Below, piece by piece: positions 1-5,913 of a DNA stretch of 7,866 bases (its first letter is position 1; each line of letters begins with the position of its first letter). The notes beneath the pieces are model-generated. The model had not been told where the DNA came from and did no database searches. It saw only the letters and a program-made list of their open reading frames with translations. The stretch is from Steroidobacteraceae bacterium. Its GTDB lineage: Bacteria; Pseudomonadota; Gammaproteobacteria; Steroidobacterales; Steroidobacteraceae. The position numbers and the translations under genes are program-made. The DNA lies in contig JAICKZ010000151.1 of the NCBI GenBank assembly GCA_025927665.1, forward strand, positions 1 to 7,866, in the 5' to 3' direction.

Positions 1-30
1 AGAATTGGAGTCTTATTTATTATCTTATTC

Positions 31-663
31 TCAGGATACAAGCGTGGAAATAAACTTATTCAAGTCGGCACGATTGCTGCGCAAATTATCGCCTTGACGT
101 AAAACGATTGATTTCAATTCTTGCAGCGCTTGTTCAAAATCATTATTGACGACGACGTAATCAAATTCCTGCCAATGATTCATATCACTGACGGCCTCGC
201 CGAGTCGACGTTGAATAACACTTTCATCATCTGTGCCACGATCACGTAAGCGTCGTTCCAACTCGGTACGCGAGGGCGGTAGTATAAAAATGCTATGACA
301 CTCTGGCATGACACGACGAATTTGTTGTGCGCCTTGCCAATCGATTTCTAGAATGACGTTGGCGCCCTGCGCCAAGAGCTCTTTGACTTGAATCTTCGAA
401 GTGCCATAGTAATTGTCAAATACTTGTGCATGTTCCAGAAATTCTCCTGCGGCCACCATCTTTTCAAATGTGTTCTTGTCTATAAAAAAATAGTCACGTC
501 CATGCTGTTCATTGGGACGTTGTTTGCGAGTGGTATATGAAATTGAAAAACGCGCACTGGATTCCTGTTGCAGCAACGCACGCACCAGCGAAGTTTTGCC
601 AGCACCCGAAGGCGCGGCAATAACGTACAAGTGTCCGGGAGTGGGCAAGGCACTGGCATTCAT
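31..663 (-). CDS. gmk: Guanylate kinase
   Basis: Cytoplasmic enzyme that phosphorylates GMP (and dGMP) to GDP with ATP, needed for GTP supply and for recycling GMP from (p)ppGpp turnover. The 210-residue protein has the full family layout. The P-loop APSGAGKT is at residues 17-24 and the GMP-binding segment SYTTRKQRPNE at 42-52. GRDYFF is at 55-60, EFLEHAQVFDNYYGTS at 74-89 and the ILEIDWQGA strand at 104-112. The arginine-rich lid (RTELERRLRDRG) is at about 132-143. Length is typical (about 205-210). The ATG at 661-663 lies 12 nt after the yicC stop, so the two genes are probably co-transcribed; the Shine-Dalgarno is weak. In many proteobacteria rpoZ and spoT follow gmk. Here only 30 nt remain to the left edge (1-30, AT-rich, nothing recognisable), so that cannot be checked. 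Confidence 0.97.
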   Translation of the reverse strand: MNASALPTPGHLYVIAAPSGAGKTSLVRALLQQESSARFSISYTTRKQRPNEQHGRDYFFIDKNTFEKMVAAGEFLEHAQVFDNYYGTSKIQVKELLAQGANVILEIDWQGAQQIRRVMPECHSIFILPPSRTELERRLRDRGTDDESVIQRRLGEAVSDMNHWQEFDYVVVNNDFEQALQELKSIVLRQGDNLRSNRADLNKFISTLVS

Positions 664-675
664 GTCTGTTAGAGC

Positions 676-1542
676 CTACTCAATGTTTTGTATTTGTTCA
701 CGCATCTGTTCAATCAGTACTTTCAGTTCAACTGCCGCTCGAGTAGTGTCGCTGTCCTGTGATTTGGATGACAATGTATTGGCTTCACGATTCAATTCTT
801 GCATTAAAAAATCTAACTTACGGCCTGCAGGTTCGGTCGATGCAATGGCTGCCCGAATTTCCGTAAGATGGCTATCAAGGCGATCCAGTTCTTCATCCAC
901 ATCCATTTTGTGAGCAAACAATACCAGCTCTTGCTCTAGCCGTTCTTGATCTACATTCACATTCAATGTAGCCAACCGTGCTTGCAGACGTTCACGCTGG
1001 CGAATGGCAATCTCAGGTAATCGCGTTTTAACAATTTGTATTTGCGCAGCAATACCACTGCAACGTTGTGCGATGGTTTCGTGTAAGCGGCTGCCTTCAC
1101 GCGCGCGCATATTGTTCAATTCATTCAGCGTCTCTTTAACCAAGGTTATTGTTGCAGCGAGCAAGGGACTGACATCACGATCACTGTCTTTCAATACGCC
1201 CGGCCAACGCAGAATATCCAGTGCATTCAACGGCGCGTCAGCAGGTAATGTGGTTCTTACATCGGCAATTCGTCGTTGCAATGTTTGTAATACTTCATGA
1301 TTGATTTCATTTAGCTGCACTACAGCCGTGGCGCTTTTAAGATTTATATTGGCGTCTACCTTGCCGCGCCGTAGTCCAGATGCCAGCAGCTGTCGCAGCT
1401 CACTGTCAAGTGTGCGCAACTCTTCGGGCAAGCGCAGTGATACTTCAAGAAAGCGATGATTGACCGTTCGCAATTCGCACACCAATGTACCCCATTCGCC
1501 TTGGTGTTCGCAGCGCGCAAAGCCCGTCATGCTTCGAATCAT
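676..1542 (-). CDS. yicC: YicC-family endoribonuclease
   Basis: Homologue of E. coli YicC and B. subtilis YloC, an endoribonuclease family implicated in mRNA and small-RNA turnover. The protein is 288 residues, against 287 in E. coli, with the diagnostic start MIRSMTGFAR. An N-terminal YicC domain covers roughly residues 1-155. A charged, probably coiled-coil middle follows, then the conserved C-terminal domain (formerly DUF1732) with GRKLDFLMQELNREANT at 240-256 and SSKSQDSDTTRAAVELK just after. The start is well supported: read on the minus strand, AGGAAA precedes the ATG at good spacing. Downstream gmk is 12 nt away on the same strand. The yicC-gmk pairing and divergence from an rph-containing operon are common in proteobacteria. 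Identity is secure; the substrate in this organism is unknown. Confidence 0.95.
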   Translation of the reverse strand: MIRSMTGFARCEHQGEWGTLVCELRTVNHRFLEVSLRLPEELRTLDSELRQLLASGLRRGKVDANINLKSATAVVQLNEINHEVLQTLQRRIADVRTTLPADAPLNALDILRWPGVLKDSDRDVSPLLAATITLVKETLNELNNMRAREGSRLHETIAQRCSGIAAQIQIVKTRLPEIAIRQRERLQARLATLNVNVDQERLEQELVLFAHKMDVDEELDRLDSHLTEIRAAIASTEPAGRKLDFLMQELNREANTLSSKSQDSDTTRAAVELKVLIEQMREQIQNIE

Positions 1543-1679
1543 GGATATTTCCTGTATTAAAATCTAATCAAAATCATCTAGTGCTGACGAGTTATCAGGC
1601 TTACAGTTAATCAAAAATAGGCTGTACGTCAAATCACTGTTTTTCTGCACCACACATTGAGTTACAGTGCACTGAATGA
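1543..1679. promoter_or_regulatory. Divergent intergenic region between yicC and the PP2C operon
   Basis: This AT-rich gap must hold the promoters for both the yicC-gmk pair and the PP2C-rph-rdgB-hemW run. I do not find a convincing -35/-10 pair in either direction. On the minus strand there is a good TTGACG hexamer (plus-strand positions 1627-1632), but the hexamer at the right spacing is a poor -10. A perfect 10-bp palindrome, CAGTGCACTG, sits at 1665-1674 just before the first in-frame ATG of the PP2C frame. It could be an operator half-site or chance. Confidence 0.35.
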
Positions 1680-1714
1680 ATGAAGTGTAACAGCACTCTC
1701 ACCGTGTTGCTCCC

Positions 1715-1727
1715 GGAGCGTAAATTG
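1715..1727 (+). promoter_or_regulatory. Ribosome binding site deciding the PP2C start (TTG at 1725)
   Basis: GGAG at 1715-1718 is followed after 6 nt by an in-frame TTG at 1725. The in-frame ATG at 1680 has no Shine-Dalgarno upstream; the preceding bases are the palindrome CAGTGCACTG plus GAATGA. The spacing and the fit of the resulting N-terminus to the PP2C family favour the TTG. Confidence 0.55.
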
Positions 1728-2468
1728 CAAATCGAAACAGCACAAGTCAGCTTGATTGGCGATCGTGATGATAATCAAGATCGTGTGGGAATTTTTAAAT
1801 CGGAGCATGCCGCATTGCTGGTGGTAATGGACGGCATGGGTGGACATTCCGATGGGAGTCGTGCGGCCGAAACGGCTTTGAAAAGCATTGGCGAAGCTTT
1901 TACTCGATTGACACAACCCTTGTTTGACCCGCTGGGTTTTTTGCATATGTCGCTGAGTCGAGCACACGATGAGGTGGTGACCTTGGGCAGTGAGCAATCT
2001 GTTGATTCACGTCCGCGTGCCACTGCGGCGTTGTGTTTGGTGCAGGAAGGTAATGCTTATTGCGCTCACATTGGCGATAGTCGCGTTTATCATCTTCGTC
2101 ACCATGCCATATTGCAACGTACTCGCGATCATAGTCATGTCGAACTATTGTTGCGTGAAGGCAAAATTACGGAAGCAGAAATTCAAGGACATCCAATGCG
2201 CAACTTCGTCGAGTGTTGTCTGGGTGGTGATCCTGCGGTGCCGGAAATGACCATATCGGGGCGAAAAATTTTGCAAGCTGGCGATATATTAATGCTGTGC
2301 TCTGACGGTATCTGGTGCAATCTTAAGGATGAAGATGTGAGTGGGTTTGCGCGTGAACAATCGAATCTGCAAACTGCGCTCGAGGCGCTCGGCAAGCGGG
2401 CAACTATGGCGTCATCGCCTTACAGCGACAATACTTCTGCTGTATCGCTTCGCTGGTTGAATAATTAA
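1725..2468 (+). CDS. PP2C-family serine/threonine phosphatase (Stp-type)
   Basis: Metal-dependent (Mg/Mn) protein phosphatase of the bacterial PP2C group, expected to remove phosphate from Ser/Thr residues in the cytoplasm. Numbered from the TTG (247 residues), the motifs are: GDRDDNQDR at 12-20 with the metal-ligand Asp19; MDGMGGHSDGS at 35-45 with Asp36; RATAAL at 98-103; HIGDSRVY at 115-122; RDHSH at 134-138; LCSDGIW at 191-197; and YSDNTSAV at 233-240, where Asp235-Asn236 complete the metal site. No membrane segment or extra regulatory domain is visible. I chose the TTG because it has a good ribosome site and gives MQIETAQVSLIGDRDDNQD, the usual PP2C opening. The ATG at 1680 would add 15 residues not typical of the family. 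It is the first gene of the run, 13 nt before rph. No Ser/Thr kinase is present in the window, although related loci often carry one beside this gene. Confidence 0.9.
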   Translation: MQIETAQVSLIGDRDDNQDRVGIFKSEHAALLVVMDGMGGHSDGSRAAETALKSIGEAFTRLTQPLFDPLGFLHMSLSRAHDEVVTLGSEQSVDSRPRATAALCLVQEGNAYCAHIGDSRVYHLRHHAILQRTRDHSHVELLLREGKITEAEIQGHPMRNFVECCLGGDPAVPEMTISGRKILQAGDILMLCSDGIWCNLKDEDVSGFAREQSNLQTALEALGKRATMASSPYSDNTSAVSLRWLNN

Positions 2469-2481
2469 TTTTGGAATCCAT

Positions 2482-3222
2482 ATGACTTCCTCCATACATA
2501 CGCGCCCCAGTGGCCGACGCAATGATGAATTGCGCGCCATAAAATTTACACGTGGCTATACCCGATATGCTGAAGGTTCAGTGTTGGTAGAATTTGGCAG
2601 TACGCGCGTGTTATGCACCGCCAGCGTCGAAGAAACAGTGCCTTCGTTTTTGCGCGGTACCGGACAAGGTTGGATTACAGCCGAGTACGGCATGTTGCCA
2701 CGTGCCACGCACTCACGTTCACCACGTGAAGCAGCAAAGGGTAAGCAGACAGGCCGTACTCAGGAAATTCAACGACTCATTGGACGTGCATTGCGTGCAG
2801 TAGTTGATCATAAAGCGCTTGGTGATCGCACCATTACTGTTGATTGTGATGTGCTACAAGCAGATGGAGGCACACGAACTGCGGCTATCACAGGCGGTTA
2901 TGTTGTGTTGGTTGATGCCATCAACACATTGCTGCGTAAAGGTGTGCTCAAGAGCAATCCAATTCACTCACAGGTAGCAGCAATTTCAGTGGGTATTTGG
3001 TCAGGGCAGCCGGTACTGGATCTGGATTACGTTGAAGATTCCAATGCCGAAACCGATATGAATGTGATCATGAATAACGGTGGTGCATTTGTGGAAATTC
3101 AAGGTACGGCTGAAGGGCATGCCTTTCATCGTCATGAGTTGGATGAATTATTAAATCTTGCAGTGCAAGGTATTAATCAACTGCATGCGCTGCAACTGGA
3201 AGCATTACAAATAGAACTATAA
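2482..3222 (+). CDS. rph: Ribonuclease PH
   Basis: Phosphorolytic 3'-to-5' exoribonuclease that trims tRNA 3' ends and helps degrade structured RNA, releasing nucleoside diphosphates; it works as a hexameric ring. The 246-residue product aligns along its whole length with E. coli RNase PH. RPSGRRNDELR is at 8-18, EGSVLVEFG at 31-39, GQGWITAEYGMLPR at 61-74 and GKQTGRTQEIQRLIGR at 87-102. Arg92 there matches the family's phosphate-binding Arg86. DCDVLQADGGTRTA is at 121-134, and YVEDSNAETDMN at 183-194 has the conserved Asp186 and Asp192. It is about six residues longer at the N-terminus than E. coli. A short GGA lies before the ATG. The frame is intact, unlike the known frameshift in E. coli K-12 rph. 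It sits 13 nt after the PP2C gene and 30 nt before rdgB. Confidence 0.97.
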   Translation: MTSSIHTRPSGRRNDELRAIKFTRGYTRYAEGSVLVEFGSTRVLCTASVEETVPSFLRGTGQGWITAEYGMLPRATHSRSPREAAKGKQTGRTQEIQRLIGRALRAVVDHKALGDRTITVDCDVLQADGGTRTAAITGGYVVLVDAINTLLRKGVLKSNPIHSQVAAISVGIWSGQPVLDLDYVEDSNAETDMNVIMNNGGAFVEIQGTAEGHAFHRHELDELLNLAVQGINQLHALQLEALQIEL

Positions 3223-3252
3223 CCTGCATCTTCAGCATATCGAGTCGGTATC

Positions 3253-3849
3253 ATGCGTGTAGTTCTGGCAACCAATAACAGCGGAAAATTAAGAGAATTA
3301 CAGGCACTATTGACGCCGCTGCAAATGGACGTCGTGCCGAAATCGTTATTCAGCACTGATGACGTAGCCGAAACGGGCGACACATTTATCGAGAATGCAC
3401 TGATCAAAGCACGCCATGCAGCGCGAGTATCGGGTTTGTCCGCCATTGCAGATGATTCTGGTATCGAAGTGGACGCTCTGAATGGAGCACCAGGAATTTA
3501 CTCGGCACGTTATGCTGGTGAACACGCCAGCGATGCAGACAATCTATTCAAGTTGTTGGATGCATTAAAGGCTGTTCCCGATCAGTTGCGTACTGCGCGT
3601 TATCGTTGTGCCTTGGTGTATGTGAACCACGCGGATGATCAACAGCCACTCTGTTGTGAAGCAGTGTGGGAAGGCAGCATTGCTCATGAACCACAAGGTA
3701 AGGGTGGCTTTGGTTATGACCCAATTTTCTGGCTCGTTGATTATAAAAAAACAGCAGCACAAATTTCGCCGGAATTGAAAAATCAACTCAGTCATCGTGC
3801 CAAGGCATTGCAGCAATTATTAAGCTTGTTACGCATGCGCAATGCTTAA
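3253..3849 (+). CDS. rdgB: XTP/dITP pyrophosphatase (RdgB/HAM1 family)
   Basis: House-cleaning enzyme that hydrolyses non-canonical purine triphosphates (dITP, ITP, XTP) to monophosphate and pyrophosphate, keeping deaminated bases out of DNA and RNA. The product is 198 residues, against 197 in E. coli. The substrate-binding opening VVLATNNSGKLREL is at 3-16 and TGDTFIENALIKARHAA at 41-57. AIADDSG is at 64-70, with Asp68 at the position of the catalytic Asp69 of E. coli. GAPGIYSARYAGE is at 78-90, GGFGYDPIF at 151-159 and the SHR substrate contact at 180-182. The Shine-Dalgarno is weak, consistent with translation inside an operon. Gaps of 30 nt from rph and 44 nt to hemW suggest one transcript. 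rdgB followed by hemW is a recurrent pairing in proteobacteria. Confidence 0.97.
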   Translation: MRVVLATNNSGKLRELQALLTPLQMDVVPKSLFSTDDVAETGDTFIENALIKARHAARVSGLSAIADDSGIEVDALNGAPGIYSARYAGEHASDADNLFKLLDALKAVPDQLRTARYRCALVYVNHADDQQPLCCEAVWEGSIAHEPQGKGGFGYDPIFWLVDYKKTAAQISPELKNQLSHRAKALQQLLSLLRMRNA

Positions 3850-3893
3850 TGATGGGTCATTCAAAATTACAAGATTGTTAGCCGTAACTTCTT

Positions 3894-5048
3894 ATGTTCC
3901 AACTATTACCATTGTCGTTGTACGTGCATTTTCCATTTTGTGTACACAAGTGTCCTTATTGCGATTTCAATTCGCATAAGGCACCCACGCAAATTCCAGA
4001 ACAAACTTACATTGAAGCCTTGTTACAAGATTTTTCACTGGATGTTCAAAGTCATTCGAACTCTCCATTAGTATCAATATTTTTGGGTGGTGGCACCCCG
4101 AGTATGTTTAGCCCCGATAGCATCGCGCAATTGTTGACAGGCATCAAAAGCAAGATTTCATTTTCATCGAATATTGAAATTACGCTCGAAGCCAATCCAG
4201 GCACCATAGAGCACGGGCAATTTGCCGGCTATCGTCAAGCCGGAGTCAATCGCATCTCGTTGGGAGCACAAAGCTTTAATGATCAGCACTTGCGTAAGCT
4301 TGGACGTATTCACAGCGCTGACGAAATTAATATCGCGGTCGAAGAAGTGCAGCGCGCCGGGTTTGAGAACTTCAATTTGGATCTGATGTATGGCTTGCCA
4401 GGACAAACTTCGGCGCAGGCACAAACAGATATTCGTGCCGCTCTGGCGTTGAATCCTACCCACATATCGCATTATCAACTCACGCTTGAACCCGGTACGG
4501 CGTTTTATCATCAGCCGCCTATACTTCCATCGTCCGATGATTGTTATGAAATGCAATTGGCGTGTCAGTCATTGATGAATGCACGGGGTTTTGATCAATA
4601 TGAAATTTCGGCCTATTCCAAGCCCAACAAACAATCGATCCATAACCGTAATTATTGGCAGTTTGGTGATTACATTGGTATCGGCGCAGGTGCGCATGGC
4701 AAATTAACCTATCCTTCGAAGGAGCAGGTAATCCGTACTGAGCGCTGCAAGCAACCACGCGAATATTTGGCAGTGCGAATTCCACAACAAAGAATGTTGC
4801 CGAATAAGTTGGTGGCTTCGGGAGAGCTGCCTTTTGAATTTATGCTTAATGCTTTGCGGCTTACAGAAGGCTTTGATCGTAAATTATTTGAATCAACCAC
4901 CGGACAACCATGGACTAATGTGGTGGTTTCAATTGCGCAAGCCGAAGCAAAAGGATTATTAGTAAACGCTTATAAAGACCAATGGCGCCCTACTGATTTG
5001 GGTAAGCGATTCTTGAATGATCTGCAGGGAATGTTCTTGAACGCATGA
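3894..5048 (+). CDS. hemW: Radical-SAM haem chaperone HemW
   Basis: Radical-SAM-fold protein that binds haem and delivers it to respiratory enzymes. It is often mis-annotated as oxygen-independent coproporphyrinogen III oxidase (HemN). The 384-residue product has the iron-sulphur motif C16-x3-C20-x2-C23 followed by DF. HemN has a fourth cysteine two residues after the last one, which is absent here. Other family motifs are FLGGGTPS at 63-70, EANPGT at 99-104, GAQSF at 124-128, LDLMYGLPGQ at 162-171 and the HemW signature HNRNYW at 250-255, followed by the C-terminal HemW domain. Length is close to E. coli HemW (378). The ATG has only a weak ribosome site. It is the last gene of the run; a short terminator lies about 155 nt after the stop. 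The cytochrome c4 gene lies 1 kb further on. Confidence 0.96.
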   Translation: MFQLLPLSLYVHFPFCVHKCPYCDFNSHKAPTQIPEQTYIEALLQDFSLDVQSHSNSPLVSIFLGGGTPSMFSPDSIAQLLTGIKSKISFSSNIEITLEANPGTIEHGQFAGYRQAGVNRISLGAQSFNDQHLRKLGRIHSADEINIAVEEVQRAGFENFNLDLMYGLPGQTSAQAQTDIRAALALNPTHISHYQLTLEPGTAFYHQPPILPSSDDCYEMQLACQSLMNARGFDQYEISAYSKPNKQSIHNRNYWQFGDYIGIGAGAHGKLTYPSKEQVIRTERCKQPREYLAVRIPQQRMLPNKLVASGELPFEFMLNALRLTEGFDRKLFESTTGQPWTNVVVSIAQAEAKGLLVNAYKDQWRPTDLGKRFLNDLQGMFLNA

Positions 5049-5050
5049 CT

Positions 5051-5073
5051 CAGTTGATAGCAGGGATTAACTG
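5051..5073 (+). other. Stem-loop just after hemW
   Basis: CAGTTGAT (5051-5058) pairs with ATTAACTG (5066-5073) around a 7-nt loop, giving 8 bp including one G-U pair. It starts 3 nt after the hemW stop. No clear T-run follows, so it is more likely a 3'-end RNA structure or a weak terminator than a full intrinsic terminator. Confidence 0.35.
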
Positions 5074-5195
5074 ACTTTATTGACTTGCTCTCGGTGTTTT
5101 TAGTAGATCATTTGAGTTTTTTCGCAGTGATTGACCATGCGACACCGGCTTTTTGCGGGAAAAAACTGCACTTTTCTGATTGCCAGAGGGAAAAT

Positions 5196-5204
5196 TTATG
5201 CACA
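5196..5204 (+). promoter_or_regulatory. DnaA box TTATGCACA
   Basis: Exact match to the consensus DnaA-binding site TTATNCACA. Its last base is the first base of the terminator stem that follows, so DnaA binding and the end of the hemW transcript would share this point. It lies 182 nt upstream of the inverted pair of boxes. Confidence 0.55.
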
Positions 5205-5225
5205 CCCCACTGGGGTTCTTTTTTC
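5204..5225 (+). terminator. Short intrinsic terminator, probable end of hemW transcript
   Basis: ACCCC (5204-5208), loop ACT, GGGGT (5212-5216), then a T-rich run TCTTTTTT. The stem is only 5 bp but GC-rich and directly followed by the T-tract. It is the best terminator candidate between hemW and rpmE. Confidence 0.55.
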
Positions 5226-5280
5226 AGACGTTAAGTTGGTGGTTGTTTTGCAGGTGCACTATCAATCTAACTCTCTAAGC

Positions 5281-5330
5281 ATTTGAAAATACTAATAATT
5301 ACAATTTGGTTAAAATTTGATCAAGTTAAC
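5281..5330. other. AT-rich block, possible DNA unwinding element
   Basis: I count 9 G or C in these 50 bases, so about 82% AT, clearly more than the coding DNA nearby. AATTTG occurs twice (about 5293 and 5314), the second copy running into the 8-bp palindrome TTGATCAA that contains a GATC. The block ends 55 nt before the inverted DnaA boxes, a usual relation between an unwinding element and its boxes. I see no clear copies of the E. coli 13-mers. Confidence 0.35.
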
Positions 5331-5343
5331 AAAGCCTAAGGAG

Positions 5344-5372
5344 TTACGTGCTTTAAAGACTGTCTCTATACT
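5344..5372 (+). promoter_or_regulatory. Candidate sigma-70 promoter overlapping the DnaA boxes
   Basis: TTACGT (5344-5349), 17-nt spacer, TATACT (5367-5372). The -10 is good and the -35 is poor. A start near 5379 would put the inverted DnaA boxes at about +8 to +30, where bound DnaA would be expected to block or modulate transcription towards rpmE. Confidence 0.35.
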
Positions 5373-5373
5373 G

Positions 5374-5382
5374 TCATACACA
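5374..5382 (+). promoter_or_regulatory. Near-consensus DnaA box TCATACACA
   Basis: One mismatch (second base) to TTATNCACA. It lies 3 nt before the first box of the inverted pair and in the same orientation, so it could extend DnaA binding to three adjacent sites. Weak on its own; its position makes it worth listing. Confidence 0.35.
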
Positions 5383-5384
5383 GA

Positions 5385-5409
5385 GTTATCCACAGATTTT
5401 GTGGATAAC
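5385..5409. promoter_or_regulatory. Perfect inverted pair of consensus DnaA boxes
   Basis: TTATCCACA (5386-5394) and TGTGGATAA (5400-5408) are exact reverse complements separated by the 5-nt spacer GATTT. The symmetry extends one base further (G5385/C5409). Both arms match the strongest form of the DnaA box, TTATCCACA. This is the most conspicuous non-coding signal in the window. Known settings for such sites are replication origins, DnaA-titration or reactivation loci, and DnaA-regulated promoters. A different protein binding the same palindrome cannot be excluded. Confidence 0.7.
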
Positions 5410-5494
5410 CAGCGCTGATTCCTGTCAAGATTTGGACTAAGTTTGAGCAATTGAAGGTAATTGGAAGATTCTCAGTTCAATCGTGTTTAACTTC

Positions 5495-5523
5495 TTGCGT
5501 GAGCCGATCGCTGCAGCTACACT
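5495..5523 (+). promoter_or_regulatory. Candidate rpmE promoter
   Basis: TTGCGT (5495-5500), 17-nt spacer, TACACT (5518-5523). This gives a predicted start near 5530 and a leader of about 39 nt that consists mostly of the hairpin before rpmE. The spacing is ideal and the hexamers are moderate. Confidence 0.5.
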
Positions 5524-5543
5524 GCGCGCCCTTTTCTTAAATT

Positions 5544-5560
5544 GGGTCTTCTGAAGACCC
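5544..5560 (+). promoter_or_regulatory. Leader hairpin at the rpmE ribosome site
   Basis: GGGTCTT (5544-5550), loop CTG, AAGACCC (5554-5560): a perfect 7-bp stem ending 8 nt before the rpmE ATG. The only Shine-Dalgarno-like bases (GAAGA, 5553-5557) lie in the loop end and right arm, so the fold would hide them. In E. coli, bL31 represses its own rpmE mRNA through leader structure. This hairpin is a plausible counterpart, by inference only. Confidence 0.45.
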
Positions 5561-5568
5561 CGACAGCA

Positions 5569-5772
5569 ATGAAAGCCGGCATTCATCCTGATTACAAAGA
5601 CATCACTGTTACTTGCAGCTGCAGCAATACGTTTGTCACACGTTCAACATTGGGCAATGATTTGCAGATCGAAGTCTGTTCTTCATGCCATCCGTTTTAT
5701 ACGGGCAAGCAGAAAATGCTGGACTCTGGTGGTCGTGTAGATAAATTCCGCAAGCGTTATTCACGCGGCTGA
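5569..5772 (+). CDS. rpmE: 50S ribosomal protein bL31, zinc-binding form
   Basis: Large-subunit ribosomal protein that forms part of an intersubunit bridge. The product is 67 residues starting MKAGIHPDYKDITVTC, the normal family N-terminus. The zinc ligands Cys16, Cys18, Cys37 and Cys40 are all present (CSC and VCSSCHPFYTGKQ), so this is the zinc-binding (C+) type rather than the zinc-free paralogue made under zinc limitation. The frame is open back to a TTG at 5542, but that would add nine residues encoded by the leader hairpin and absent from the family, so the ATG is chosen. It stands alone, with a candidate promoter about 45 nt upstream and a strong terminator 22 nt downstream. In many gammaproteobacteria rpmE lies beside priA, which is not seen here. 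Confidence 0.95.
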   Translation: MKAGIHPDYKDITVTCSCSNTFVTRSTLGNDLQIEVCSSCHPFYTGKQKMLDSGGRVDKFRKRYSRG

Positions 5773-5793
5773 ATCGAAACCAAATAATTGTTT

Positions 5794-5825
5794 TAACAAG
5801 GGCGCCAATGGCGCCCTTGTTATTT
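5794..5825 (+). terminator. Intrinsic terminator of rpmE
   Basis: TAACAAGGGCGCC (5794-5806), loop AAT (5807-5809), GGCGCCCTTGTTA (5810-5822): a perfect 13-bp stem with a GC-rich core, its 3' side running into TTGTTATTT. Being nearly symmetric, it could also work on the opposite strand. Confidence 0.85.
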
Positions 5826-5913
5826 GCAAAGTGCATTGCTTGACAGTTTGTTTAACCACAAGACTTTTTTGAGTTACTTTCCTCAAGCCCGGTCTTTCGT
5901 TAACATTGCTCAA

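Larger units (their letters stand above)
5049..5541. other. Non-coding region with DnaA-box cluster (candidate origin or DnaA-binding locus)
   Basis: No plausible gene lies here on either strand. In order it holds: a stem-loop just after hemW (5051-5073), a DnaA box (5196-5204) abutting a short terminator (to 5225), a very AT-rich block (5281-5330), a candidate promoter (5344-5372), a near-match DnaA box (5374-5382), a perfect inverted pair of DnaA boxes (5386-5408), and a second candidate promoter (5495-5523). The consensus TTATNCACA would be expected only about 0.015 times by chance in 490 bp on both strands at equal base composition; three exact copies occur. AT-rich DNA next to DnaA boxes is the general plan of a bacterial origin. 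Against an E. coli-type origin, there are only three GATC sites (5106, 5319, 5506), few boxes in total, and no dnaA, dnaN or mnmG in view. Confidence 0.5.

Noticed and set aside
512..913. Plus-strand open frame of 133 codons across the yicC-gmk junction
   Set aside because: Antisense to two well-identified genes; low-complexity serine-rich composition typical of a shadow frame.
4164..4556. Minus-strand open frame of 130 codons inside hemW
   Set aside because: It is entirely antisense to conserved radical-SAM coding sequence, with no recognisable domain.
3894..5048. Annotation as oxygen-independent coproporphyrinogen III oxidase (HemN)
   Set aside because: The fourth cysteine of the HemN motif is missing and the HemW signature HNRNYW is present.
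5074..5225. Possible small RNA between a TTGACT (5080-5085) and the terminator ending at 5225
   Set aside because: The -10 at suitable spacing is poor (TAGATC at 18 nt), and the sequence matches no RNA family I know (not 6S, 4.5S or a CsrB-like GGA repeat RNA). The terminator is explained by hemW.
5360..5383. LexA (SOS) box near the DnaA boxes
   Set aside because: CTGT and ACAG occur, but not at the 8-nt spacing of the gammaproteobacterial CTGT-N8-ACAG consensus.
5852..5860. Further DnaA box TTAACCACA downstream of rpmE
   Set aside because: One mismatch at a conserved base, isolated by more than 400 nt and across a gene from the main cluster. A single such hit is compatible with chance.
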